Below, one piece after another: positions 11,831 through 23,457 of a DNA stretch of 64,000 bases. Source of the stretch: Anthonomus grandis grandis. Lineage: Eukaryota; Arthropoda; Insecta; Coleoptera; Curculionidae. The first letter of the stretch is position 1. Each line of letters starts with the position of its first letter. A program made the position numbers and the translations under genes. The notes under the pieces are model-generated. The model was not told where the DNA came from, did no database searches, and worked only from the letters and a program-made list of their open reading frames with translations. The stretch spans positions 21,572,227-21,636,226 of the forward strand of contig NC_065546.1 in the NCBI RefSeq assembly GCF_022605725.1, read 5' to 3'.

Positions 11831-13644
11831 CAACTTACAATCGGAAACATATTTTATTAATTCTAACTATTACTATTTGAAAGCCGATTTTTATAAATTT
11901 TATACCCAAATATTTTTCAGTATAAAAAAAATATTGGCTTTAGTCTTTTGCCTGCGAACCACTGCGATTGAAATAACCGAGAAATATGGAGAAAAGTGGC
12001 CTTACGTTTCTATTATTCTGGCGAATATAATGCTTTGCTATAGACGGCTTATCTGAGCCTGGGAGTTTAAAAACTAGTTGATTTATGGATGATTTATTAA
12101 AATGAGCATCAAAAATGTAATGATGTAAAAAAGGAAAAAAAATATATTATAGATTAAAAGGTTAAAAATGATAGAGTGACAAAAAATACTTAATCCTATA
12201 AACTCCTGTAAAAATTATGAAACTTACACCTATTTTAAATGATTATTTTTATATAAAACTAGTCAAAATAATCCAGTAAGTTTTATATAAAAAGATTACG
12301 GTGAATTTTAAAACCCAATTTAACAACTCTGTATAAATAATTCTGAGTGCGTGGGTAACATACGTATATATGCAAATAAACAACTCAAATAATGATGAAC
12401 AAATAAGTGTTATGGTTTACCATTTGTTAGTTAACTTTATAACAAATATGGTAAAATAAATACTTTATAAATAAGTATCAATAGGCGTGGAACTCTAAGA
12501 GCTCTTTCGTTACGTATCATTTATTAATGTTCAAGAATCTCGTTGTGAATAAATTTTCTTTAGAAAACTCTCAGAAAAGAGAAGAAGAAAATTCTGTTGT
12601 TCTATGTCTCTTTTATTCTAAACGATTGTCGGGTCTGTTGCTAATTTGATGAGAATTGTATAATTCCATACCAACTAGAGACTAATGTATTTTAGATTAT
12701 TTTCAAAAACATAGTTGTAGTCCAACTAACTTTTCACCTTCAAAAGATTTAACTTTAGTGCAACCTCTTGATATATAATTTTTACTACTATATTATGTTT
12801 ATTAAAAATGCAAATATTTGACTTCCTCCGATTTATTGCTCAGAAAATTGCAATCTATATCTACATCTGTCATCTTTAGCAAAAGTACATATATGTTTAA
12901 TAACCAACGATTAATTTTTAAGTGTCTGCATACTTCACATAAGATGGCTGCAATATTTAAAAGAATATGAATTTTTAAAGGAATATAGAAAATATCCTTT
13001 ATCTAAAAATTAACAAAGTCTGAACAACCATCTACCCTTGCCGTACCGAATTTGATCATACTTTTTACTTATCTAAGAATGATAGTAAACTCTGAATAAA
13101 CTAAATGGGATACTTGCGCATAACATTTCAAACTGGCATATTATGCTTACTTACAAGTCTAATGAAACATGTCAAGTAAAACTTATCTTCTGAGATATTA
13201 TAGATTAGTATACTTATGCATTTTAGATTAGAACCTATCGCCCATTTTACAAAAATATTTAGAAATGATTCATGAATAGACAAGCTTCACCTGGAAAGTA
13301 ACAGAGGCATATGATCTGAGTTTAGTTGGTATTACTGGAGTTAATGATCAATTAAAACGATTAAATTAGAAAAGGGCGCAGTGGCTATAAAAATGTAAAA
13401 TACCAATGTAAATACGATGTAAGATAATTTTAAAATTGACTTACGCTTCGTTTAATAGTGTTACCTCAAAAATCTAGTTTTTAGTCGTTAATCTAATGTA
13501 AGGGACTCATTTGGGCTTAATGTATCACTTTATTAAATAATGAGTATTTAGTGTACCTGGTTGGTCTAACTACCACATACTTTATTAATTTTTTTCTTTG
13601 TCCTATAAGGAATTTAAAAGTAAAGTCACTCTGCTTACGTGATT
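11831..13644. other. Long AT-rich stretch, nothing recognised
   Basis: No credible ORF, RNA gene or paired repeat ends. There are several long A- and T-runs. It could be old unrecognisable transposon sequence or intronic/intergenic host DNA. Confidence 0.45.
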
Positions 13645-13683
13645 GCCCACGCAGCTGTAGACATTGTGAACAGCCGCGTGGGC
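13645..13683. repeat. GC-rich 14-bp hairpin
   Basis: GCCCACGCAGCTGT pairs with ACAGCCGCGTGGGC across an 11-nt loop, with one A-C mismatch in 14 bp. A further GCTTA/TAAGC pair lies outside, after a 7-nt bulge on the 5' side. It stands alone in an AT-rich region. A transcribed hairpin RNA or an extruded structure is possible but not shown. Confidence 0.75.
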
Positions 13684-15270
13684 TAAGCTTGAGAACTAAA
13701 GGATTGTGTTTAGGAGTTTATTTGAAGAGTTGTGTAACTAGATATAATGTTAATGGTTGACCCCTTTACTATATCACAGTTTGAAATATGCAAAAAATTA
13801 CTAAATAAAAATAAATTTTTATTATACGATTTATTATGGATGCTGTCTCAAGATTAATTTTAAAAATTATTAAATACTAGGTAGTTTAATATTAGCCTTC
13901 AAAGTTTTATTGACAAAATTCAAAACAGTAAGTTTTTTGGAAAACCTCATTTTTTTATTATCTTATATCCTATTCTGTATTGAAAATAGAGATACGTTTA
14001 TATAAAGGAATCTCCGAAAAATATATACTTTTCGAAATATCGACTGCCCAATTTTAAATATTATGTTATGAAAAATCGTTTTCTGCAGTTCGTCGTAAGC
14101 ACCCTATATACATAAGTGATGGACATCCCTCAGTATTTATTGTGTTAATGTTTAAAACCAAAAATAATTAAAAATATATATATAATAATCAAAAAATTTA
14201 TTTCAATTTTTTTTTATTTCTTTAGTTCTATCAGTCTGTTGTGATGTCCCATTTGATTTAAGGCCATTTTTGGTATTTCAAACTATAAAAGTCGGTCTTC
14301 AAGCCTAAGTAAAATTTAAAGTTAATGAAATATAAACAACCAGATACTGGAAAGCGAAAACTGCTTGTACCATTGTGTCTGGGAAGCCGCACAAAAGAAT
14401 ATTTAATAAGAAGATTTTGTTTAAGCAAAGGGATTATTTCAGTGGCAAAAGAGAGACGAATATACGTCCGTTTACTTTTTGAATATTGTATGTGGGTAAG
14501 CAGGCGAACAGGGTTTTGTCGTTAGGAGTAATTGTATGTGTGTTTCGAGCCTTGCATGATTTAAGGAACTTAGGTTTTCAGGGAGAAAATTGAGACCGGA
14601 GTCAACATTGTTAAAGAGGTGAAGTCAAGTGCCTAAATTTTGAAATTGGGTGGTATTTTAGTTTGTTTTTTATGAATCTAATTCAGATATCTTCAAAAGT
14701 GTTTAGATTTCCTATATTTCAGAAATCACATGAGCAATATAATATGGTTGAGATAATTCTGTATCAGCCATGTTTCCATTTCGCTAGTAAAATCAAAGAA
14801 TAAAAAGTTTTTACAAAATTTAATTCCTAACAAATTCAGTTTTATATGTGTGTTTTTAGCTTTGTTTTATATATGTGCCCTTATCTTTAAACTCTGGATT
14901 AAATACTTTTAATTCTAAAATTCATAACTTAGAGAGATTATTATACAATTATACAATATTATATAAGCTAATATTATACAATATTAGCTTATTGCAGTAT
15001 TTTTAATTTAGTGAGCTTAAGAGTGTTTTTCTAAACTTTAGTCTGAGGTCGAGTGTATGTAGTTTGAGGTAAGGTTAAATTTAAAAATTATGCGTTTTCA
15101 TCTATTTAACATTTAAAAATGAAGATAATAGATCCAATAAAATCATAAAATTTAACTATATGGACTTAAGGGTTTTTGGAGCAAGTGTCATATTATTTTA
15201 GAGTGCTCTTTCTACGTAAATTTGTCTATATGCATCCCGGATAGACTCAACAAAGACGTTTTCAATAGAG
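13684..15270. other. AT-rich; possible mariner end; short palindrome
   Basis: A mariner-like right terminus, AAGCACCCTATATA, is seen at 14097-14110 without a matching left end. A perfect inverted repeat (AAGCTAATATT, 4-nt spacer, complement) lies at 14965-14990. The small ORF at 14325-14525 (66 aa) has no recognised motif. Otherwise nothing supportable. Confidence 0.4.
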
Positions 15271-15274
15271 GTTA

Positions 15275-17570
15275 ACTCTTAGCGGCGCCTAATTTAGTTG
15301 GTAAAAAAAACCTAGTGGAGCCAAAATATTTTTTTTATGAATTTTTGTATTTTTTTGTAAAATTGTAGTAATTTAATACATTAGTAATAATAAAAAAATG
15401 AAAATATGCCAAATCATTTTTTTGTTAAATCTGAATAATTCGGTGGATCATATTGTGGACCACCGCGACACAAAATAAAAAAACTAAGAGTAAAATAACA
15501 AATTTATTTAAAAGCTCATACAAACTTGGGTATTAAAAATTACGTTGCATGATAACTTTGGAAACACTCTTTACGTTTTCCCAAGCACAAAGGGACTTTA
15601 CATATGAGACATACCCAATCCGTCCTTACTGGGTTAGCCTTAGTGCTACAAAGCACGCATCTTCTTCTGGTACTCCTTGTAGGTTGATGAGCAGATGACT
15701 GCTGTCTTATCTCTAAGGGTACGTAAGGTTTGTTTTTTTTTATTTCAACATCTGATGGTGCAACCAAATTTCTCTTTCGATTTACAAGCGTTTCTGAGAT
15801 TAAACCGTTTATGACACTTCGTCTAAAATATTTAGCAGACATTTTTGGTAACTCCAACCTATTATAAGTAATATTGGAATTTACAATTGATGCATCTAAT
15901 AAGTAAAAAAATATTAGATGCCACCACTTTTTACTGCGGCGGTCAATCTTGTAGTTAGAAAGTCTTTGGTCAAATATGTCGACTCCATTCATATTAGAAT
16001 TGTAATCGATTATAGATTGAGGACATGGAATTTTAGTAATTTGTCCACTTCTTACCTTTCTTTTTACTGTTCCTACATCTTCTGGCTGATGAAAATTTGA
16101 TAACATGTGAACACATCCACGGTCTTTCCATTTTGCAGCTAACAATCCGGCACTGCTTGTAAACCATTGCACATCACCGCGTTTCAAATTCTTGTCTGGT
16201 TTAAATTCTGGCATATGACGACGATTAACATTTACGATTCTAACAGCATGGATTTTTCTTTCTTTCAATTGTTGAAATAGATCGACGCTAGTAAAAAAAA
16301 ATTAACATATAACACATGGTCTTTATTTTTTAAGTGTTTTATCAAATGCACTTTTCTATCGCACCAGTAGGCGATTTTCTAGTGTACAAATCAAATTTTA
16401 GGCAATAACCAGATTTATCAGCTACCATTCACATCTTATACCCCCTTTTGATTGTTTTTTTGGCATGTACTGCTTAAGGCTACTACGACCCTTAAATTTA
16501 ATCATTGACTCATCAAATACAACTACTTGATTAGGAATTAGGCATTTTTCAAAGTTATGAGTCAACAGTTCTAGCATAGGGCGAATTTTATAGAGCTTAT
16601 CATAGTGTGGGGAAGATTTTGGAGGCATCAGAGAATTATTATTCAGATGGAGATGACTCAAGAGCCATCCAAATCTTTTTTGGGTCATTACTGAGCTGAT
16701 AAAAGCATCATGCAATTCGGGAGCAGTTGACCAATAATCCTTATAGCTGGGACTACGTTTGATACCCATTAACAAATTTATGCCCAGAAAAGCATTAATT
16801 TCACACTGATTTGTAGGGACATAGCTTTTCCCAGTTGAAAGTTTTTCCTGCTCGGCATAAAGATTTGTTTGAAACATTAAAGTATCAATAAATTCCTTAG
16901 TAATGAACAGTTCAAAAATCATATACGGTGTTAGATCATTAATGTCTTTGATAAACTGAGGAATTCCAGAAGGTTCGATAAATTGAGGAAGAGGATCAGG
17001 TCTATGAACATTAGACCAAACAGGAATTTTACCTTTTGACCACTGTTGTAGTTCGGAAAGGGGAATATTATCATTTGGATCTTCCTCCTTAGAAATCGGC
17101 AGATCTTCTTCCATATCTGTAATAACTGTAGGAACTAAAGTTTCGTCCTCTATATCGGAGGAGTCCATATCAATTTCTGACTCAGACCCCGAAGGCAGTG
17201 TATCGACATAAAATATATTGATTTGTGTGTTGACTTTATCGTAAGTCAAACCTCCTACCGTTTTTAATGGCAATGGCTCCATACCTGCAAGAAAATATTG
17301 TATAGGGCTTTTATAATTAGTGAAACTCAATATTCTAAGTGGAGCGGTGGTAGTAAAAAAGGACCACATAAAAACAATATTTTTTTTACAACATACTAAT
17401 AAATATATGTAAATTAAATATCTATACTTACTGGAATGATGTAAGCTATCACTTTTTCAGGATCTAATAGTATTTATCAATTAAGACATAGATAACTAAC
17501 TTTTGTTTATTTTAACCTTAAATTTAATTCGTAACAGGTGTTTTATCAATGCTGCTATCCACCGAATTAG
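15275..17570 (-). mobile_element. piggyBac element 2 (PGBD4-like), boundaries approximate
   Basis: A minus-strand piggyBac transposase is flanked by subterminal inverted repeats AATTCGGTGGAT (15437-15448) and ATCCACCGAATT (17557-17568), an exact 12-bp pair. A TTAA occurs at 15273-15276 on the left. I could not fix the right TTAA with confidence (candidates at about 17602 and 17772), so the true right end may be somewhat beyond 17570. Confidence 0.75.
15540..17369 (-). pseudogene. piggyBac transposase, nearly full length, second Asp lost
   Basis: Minus strand. The N-terminal half is open at 17369-16422 (315 aa): an acidic stretch (SGSESEIDMDSSDIED), then the transposase core ending in VVFDESMIKFKGRSSLKQY with the first catalytic Asp. 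A frameshifted bridge (16421-16269) follows. The C-terminal half is open at 16268-15540 (242 aa) with the third Asp in NGVDIFDQRL and a zinc-binding tail with two CxxC pairs (CVLC, CLIC) plus later Cys/His. In the bridge the second catalytic motif reads YVNFFFTS where active relatives read YVDNFFTS, so this Asp is absent. The element is therefore dead for two independent reasons. Confidence 0.92.
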
Positions 17571-17574
17571 AAAT

Positions 17575-18100
17575 CTAACCGCCAAAGTAAAAAAAAAAAC
17601 GTTAAAATGTCTACGTGGCGAGCTCCTGTAGGTGGTTTAAATTTTGTGCTTCAGAAGCGCATTGCAAAGCAACATCAAAATATGGTGTATTTTTTGAACC
17701 ACCGAGCCTTTAAACCATTAATCAGGGTTGTTTAAATTTTCGACCATGAATACTTACCTCAGAGTTAAGGCCACCTCTATGTCTGCTCAAAAAAAGATTA
17801 TATTAAATTGATTTCAATCACCTCTTGCATTGAATTTAGTCTTTTAGAACGAAAATCTAGTTCGTTTTTTGACACACCAATTTAAAACTCTATGAAACTT
17901 GTGACCGAATAACTGAAATAGAGCATTTTAATGATTTTCTTCTGCCTCCCTTTATTTTGGAACTGTTGAAACTTAAAGCGCTCTTTTTTTTCTTCTTTAA
18001 AGTTACATTTCAATCCAGCTTTTTTCGGCTCAGGGTAATTTATCTTCGAGGTCAAAACCAACAGAAGAAAGGCAAAGTGACCCAAACCAAAAGTTCTTCT
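17575..18100. other. No gene seen
   Basis: AT-rich spacer between piggyBac 2 and the Penelope-like fragment. The minus-strand ORF 18085-17882 (67 aa) is Lys-rich and matches nothing I know. Confidence 0.4.
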
Positions 18101-18900
18101 TAAATTTTTTAAATAGGAATACTTTAAATTATTTTATTTTACCTGTGATTTAAATGGTACTTAGGACTTCCTGAACGATGATGACAACAAAAAGGATATA
18201 CTTTGATGGATGCGAGTTTCCTTATTTAAAAACCATCTTTAACAAATTAAAGAATAAAGATTTAAATTTTCATAAAAGCTCTGTATACCACCTCACATAC
18301 GGCGACTGTGAGGCTACGTATAAAGGTAAAACGAACTGTGAATTTAAAATGCGCGTACGCTAACGTCTAAACTCCCTTAGATCACCGAGTGATAACACGT
18401 TAACCTTTAGGCTCTAAAATTATAATTTTGAGATTAATACAAATTGTAAAATATACATTGTACTCCAAATCGTAAATCAAATCATACTTTGGAAGGAAGG
18501 CCCAGTTAATAGACTAATGATAGATTTAAATAATAATCCAATTAAATTTTAAAAATTTAATAATCCAATTAAAAATAATTTTAAATAAATAGCATGTGTA
18601 TTAAATCTTTTTAATTAGCCGTGATAGGCCTAATTCTCAAAAATATCATACCTGGTGATAGCGCCTCGTTTTAAGTAATTTTAACTGTATAGAATACCAT
18701 TTTATCATTATGTTCACGTGTGATGTGACCAATTGTCTTTTGTAATGTTATAAGAGTGACATCAGCTTTGTTCTTTCAAATTCTGTGTAGACTCTTATTT
18801 TATAATTTTTTTCCGATATATATAAAAATCCTCTTCAAAATTTTAGTGTCAGTGCTCGAAACGGGTCGAGGTTATTAAAGTTATTACCAAACAGATTGTA
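18100..18900 (+). mobile_element. Penelope-like element 3' fragment with GIY-YIG remnant
   Basis: The frame 18178-18363 and its continuation past the TAA (RLNSLRSPSDNTLTFRL) resemble the linker and GIY-YIG endonuclease start of Penelope-like elements. SSVYHLTYGDCEATYKGKT aligns with the usual pattern of (G/S)xYxL, CGDC, and YIGxT, with GIY and YIG decayed to SVY and YKG. Further down, near 18845-18870, a GTGCTCGAAACGGGTCGAGG motif resembles the GAAAC-containing hammerhead-like segments found in Penelope terminal repeats. The RT is missing and the upstream extent is uncertain. Confidence 0.6.
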
Positions 18901-19311
18901 GAATTTAATTTTGATTTTCTGTCGCTTAAAGCCTAACTTGCGTTCTAACTGGCTTCACATCTAATGATTGTGACTAGTAGTGAAAAAGAGATGATATGTA
19001 TGTTGAGACGTATTCCTTCAATAAGGTTTAGAGCTTTAAATGTGAACATTTAAAAAATCCTTGTATCCGTTTACTCTTGTTCTTAGGGGTATATATTTAT
19101 ACATAAATTTTACTCTTATGAGTAAGGAGCGCAGCATTCATCCAAAGAGCTTTGTTTTTAAAAAATTTACTAAGCCTCTTATTTTAAGCTTATTAGCAAA
19201 AAAATTCTGTTAATAATGACCGTCGTTTACAATTTTCTTAAATGATATCCGAAATAGTTCTTAATGTTTATTAACAATTAACATTATTGTTACTAGCCCA
19301 ATGGAAATCTA
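18901..19311. other. No gene seen
   Basis: AT-rich stretch. It might hold the 5' UTR of the LINE that begins near 19312, but no boundary could be placed. Confidence 0.35.
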
Positions 19312-19870
19312 ATGAAGAATATCCTTAACTCAACCTTAAGCTCTGTTAAAAATTATAAAAAACAACCAGCTTCATTAATTTCGGTGATTATAATTCTGGC
19401 AAGCGCAGACATCCGTGAAATTAAGAACTTTACAGCTAATATGTTTAGTAAAAAATTTTTGAAAGAAATAGCAGATAAATTAACCACTATTATTGAAAAG
19501 AAACATGAACATCGATACAAGGAATAGAAAAAATTAATCATCATTAGGAGAAAAACTAATTAAGGTTAATGGGGATAACAAGTCACTAGGATCGTTTTTA
19601 CTGGATGCCCAAGAGCAGCAAAGTCGCAACAAAAATCTGCGCATTTTTCGAATCCCATCAGCTGAAGATGAAAAACCGAAAATTTTAAATGGCAAAATAC
19701 TAAAACTATTTAATTCTGATATGAAAGTTAATATATCAAACAATTCCATAAAAAAATGCCACCGGATTACTTCTAAGATTCTGGTAGATAGACCACAGTG
19801 CTAAAATCGAGAAAACTTCTGAAAGATCAAAACGGCTTCATTTATTTAAAAGTGCCGTAAATAATTTTAC
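19312..19870 (+). pseudogene. LINE ORF1 (coiled-coil plus RRM-like), broken
   Basis: Plus strand. An ORF of 71 aa at 19312-19527 looks like the coiled-coil N-terminal half. After stops, a second block (about 19605-19860) reads SRNKNLRIFRIPSAEDEK, then IKKCHRITSK, then SRKLLKDQNGFIYL. This follows the pattern of the RRM-like RNA-binding ORF1 of CR1/L1-type LINEs (RRNNLRIFGIPE, then CHRIG, then RK.LKG). Such proteins coat the element RNA. It lies about 200 bp upstream of the ORF2 endonuclease in the same orientation, so I treat both as one LINE. Confidence 0.6.
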
Positions 19871-20039
19871 TTATAAATATATATGTATATATTATATTAT
19901 GTATTTTTGTAGCTATTTTTTTCTTTTTATTTCTTTATCTTTACGTACTCAAGTAGTGGGCGAATTATTAGGCTTAAACTTGTTGCTTCTCTAAAAAAAA
20001 TTATCGGTTAAGGAACATATACTTAACTTATTAGTATGA

Positions 20040-22028
20040 TGTAATTGGTGTCTCGGAGTCCTGGCTACATGCCGATGTCAATAATGAAATCAAGTTAGAT
20101 AACTATAACATAGTACCTCAAGATCGGTTGGGCCGAGAGAGTGGGCTTGCAGTATATCGTAAAAGTACATTTGATTATCGTGTTTTGCTTTAGGAACACA
20201 TAGCATTTCTTGAGCATACTTGGATTGAAGTTAAAAATAAGTGGCAAGAAAATCCTTATTGACAACTTATATTGCCCATCCAAAAACTTCAAAACCCCTT
20301 AACATAAATTTTGCATATCGTAATTTACATAATGTGAACCGGGCTAAATTTATATCTGACATAGAATGGCACACTGTGTACAGCATGGTAGATATAGACA
20401 AAAGAATCGATTTTTTTAAATCAATCTATACCTGTAAATATCGATCTACATGCCCCTTGAACTAAAGTAATTTATAAACCCAAACCCTACGGCCCATGAA
20501 TAACCCTAAATATAAGATTAATGCAGAAATTTCGTAACAGAGCATTAAAGAAATTTAGATAAAGCAGAGCAATCCCGGGATGATTGGAATACGTACAAAT
20601 AATTTAGCGATCTTATAAGAGTGCAATAAGAGCTGAAAAAGAGGCATATTTAATTTTTAAATTTGCAAATTGTAATATTAAAAAACTTTGCATTGAATAA
20701 AAAAATATTGATCTTAGTAAAAAATCGAATACTTGGCTCTTTCTGCACTTACAAGAGGTCGAAAAACTTAATTGCTTTTTTACCAGCATAAATAATAAAA
20801 ATAATAAACCTGATGATGAATTTGTCAATTTTTTTAAACAACACAGAATTTCTTCTAATGAATTCGAGTTTAATTTAATTACTCAGGAATTATTATGGAA
20901 GCAAGCTAACGTCATTCCTTTGCCTAAAATAAAAACCCACTAAATTTAATAATCTTTGTTCTGTAAGTATTCTTCCTGTTCTTTTAAAAGTTATGGAGAA
21001 AGCTATAAAACAACAAATTCTGAATTACAATTACCTAAATTTTAATAAACTGACAGCAGAATATCAATCTGGTTTTTATAAAAAAACCAGACTGATACAG
21101 TAAACTTGAGTAACTGACGATATTTTGTATGCTCTGGATAATATCCTAGCCACCATGTTGGTTCTTTTAGATTCTTCCAACGCTTTTGATTTAGTAAATC
21201 ACAAAATTCTTTAAGCATTACTACATTATTTAGGTTTTTGCGGGTCGGCCGTTTCTTAAAAATGTTCTCATCTCTCTGATCAGAAACAAAGGGTACCATT
21301 ACATGGCAACATTTCGAAAGCTCTGGATGTGATTATTGGCGTTCCCCAAAGTAGTATTTTTGGCCAATTGCTCTATACATTTATACATCACAGATTACAA
21401 AAATAATAAAATATTATAAATATTGTAAATACTATAACTACGCTGATGATTTAAATTTATTTTTCGTTTAAGCACACTGATGTTGCTCAAGCCAATTAAA
21501 AAATTAATACTGATCTTAGAAACTTACTGGCGGAAAGTCAAAAGTTACATTAAAAAATTAACCCCACTAAATCAACAGCTATTCTTTTCTGTAGCAATAG
21601 GAGCTGCCTTTTTGAGTAATTTAAAATTTCAACTTAATAACGACGAAATTATTTTTAAAAACAGTGCCAAGAACCTTGGTCTGGTAATCGATCATAAATT
21701 AACATTTAAAGAACATATTATGCCTAAATTAAAAACTGGATATTCTGCTTTAAGATCTATTTTTTCCCAGAGTACTTTTTAAGAGCCAACATTAAAAAAA
21801 TGCTTTGCGATTCACTTGTTTCACCAATAAATGTCTGTGATACTATCTATGGGCACTGTCTTCATTATTATGACACCTATAGAATACAGAACCTCCAAAA
21901 TTCTTTCCTTAGGCTTATATTTCGCATAACAGAAGAGCGCATATTTCTCATAAACTGAAGGACTCAGCATGGCTAAATATGAAAAATCGACGATTGCTAC
22001 ATTCTGTTTATTTTTTTTTTAAGGTGCT
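20040..22028 (+). pseudogene. LINE ORF2 (EN-RT), first part, broken
   Basis: Plus strand, many stops. An endonuclease trace around 20090-20160 (EIKLDNYNIVPQDRLGR, then GLAVYRKSTFDY) shows the RxDR..GG pattern of LINE endonucleases. A linker (about 20630-20830) and RT motifs follow, with the catalytic YADD at about 21438-21449 (NYADDLNLFF). The palm and thumb region at 21590-21780 reads NSAKNLGLVIDHKLTFKEHI. The ORF is cut at 22028 by the LTR element inserted at 22029 and resumes at 24180. Confidence 0.75.
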
Positions 22029-22298
22029 TGTAATATATTTGTCAGTAGCTACAGAGGATAGTCCACAGATGGACAAATAAGACAACCATTTTCTACCATG
22101 TTCTAAATTAGACTGTATTTTAATATACATTAAACGATTATACCAAAACGTACATATTTCCCTTCATGTCATCAACCTACTTAAACTAATTACAACAATA
22201 CCTATAGTTACTTAATACTCTTATTACAGTTTACAATACTTACACATTAACCCTACGTGCCTCACAAAATATTTAACCTACTTATATTATATGTTACA
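22029..22298 (-). repeat. 3' LTR of gypsy copy 2 (270 bp)
   Basis: Begins TGTAATAT and ends ATGTTACA, so its termini form the short inverted repeat TGTAA/TTACA. Matches the LTR at 23458 along its length, e.g. TACAGA(G/A)GATAGTCCA and CTACCATGTTC. Confidence 0.85.
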
Positions 22299-22319
22299 CC
22301 TGCCGCGCGAAGGAAAAAA

Positions 22320-23320
22320 AAACCTACATACAATGTGTTTATTATTAAAATTTTAAGAATATTGTATTGGCTTATTATTTTGGTCTCTAAAAGAACTATT
22401 AAAATCTTGTCAAAAATTATTATTGGAATTACTTCCTCAGAAATGTGTAGCAAAGCTTCTACCCCTACTACCATGTTCATATCGATTAGCGCGACTATTA
22501 TAATAGAAAACCTGGTGATACTCCTTCCTGGCGGTAAGCTCCTTGTCTTTACTCCTCGTCTTTAGGTCCTCTTATAGCCTCACTTAATTTTGAATAATGT
22601 CGCGCTCTTACGATGGTTTTTAAGTCGTTAGTTTGCAATCCGTTGGCAAAGGTGGATATCGCTGGCTTCTTATTTATTCTGGTCAAAACAGCCAAACTGT
22701 CATCATTGCCATCTGCCTGACAAATAGTAAGTTTTACAAATAGCTCCTCTACTTTCCAAAATTCGCAATTGATTTTGAATCCTGCTTACTATTATTAAAC
22801 TGAAAAGACAATGCTGATACTAACTGCTTTGTTATAAAATGATTTTTAAGATCAGCTATAAGAGCACCGCAAGAAATATAATTATTGTTAAGCTTTATTT
22901 GTGCATTTTGCGATAAACGAGTTTTTAAGATATAATTTATTTGCAACATTTTTCCATCATCATTTAGTAAATCCGCATATGATTGAATAGCATTAATAAA
23001 TAACTTTGTTGTTGATTCCAGCCCATCCATAACCGGCAGCAGATTCGCCAATGTTTTTAAATCAAGTTTCTCCGACATAATATTATCTTCCGAACAACCA
23101 CAATTACTATTTAGTATCAATATTATTTTCTTTTGATTCTGTAGGTTCTGGATAGCGAAACTTGGTTATCATTGATATGAACCGTTTATTCTCACTAAAC
23201 TAAGCACTACCATACTTTATACACTAATTATGCCTATTTACACACGCAAACGCACTCACTATTATTATAACTTTTGACTATTTATACAATTTGTGCTCTA
23301 ACTACTTCTGATTAGTTTCT
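22320..23320 (-). pseudogene. gag of gypsy copy 2, partial
   Basis: Minus strand. The best part is the 123-aa ORF 23120-22749, with LDLKTLANLLPVMDG, then LQINYILKTRLSQNAQIKL, then SIANFGK; the frame continues (VEELFVKLTICQADGNDDS). Gag packages the element RNA into particles. Toward 22320 the sequence becomes Asn/Arg-rich (SRGRSFATHF type), as expected for the nucleic-acid-binding end. Frameshifts and stops are scattered through it. A short upstream ORF (23535-23302) overlaps the 5' LTR and probably carries the 5' leader. Confidence 0.75.
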
Positions 23321-23457
23321 GTTTGATTTTCCGCTCCCACAGAGACACTACACACTGTTTCTTCTTTCTGAATTGGTTTTCCCCATTTTGTTATTTTCTT
23401 TTGCTGCTTTAGTTCCGTAATTTTATTGGAATATTCTATGCCACTGGTAGGGTGACA

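Noticed and set aside
13551..13760. 69-aa Cys-containing ORF
   Set aside because: Its Cys/Arg-rich part is the DNA hairpin at 13645-13683. No start context or family match supports a protein.
15275..17775. TTAA-to-TTAA boundary for piggyBac 2 at 15273 and 17772
   Set aside because: Only four bases (CTCT) inside the two TTAA sites match, too little to accept as paired termini.
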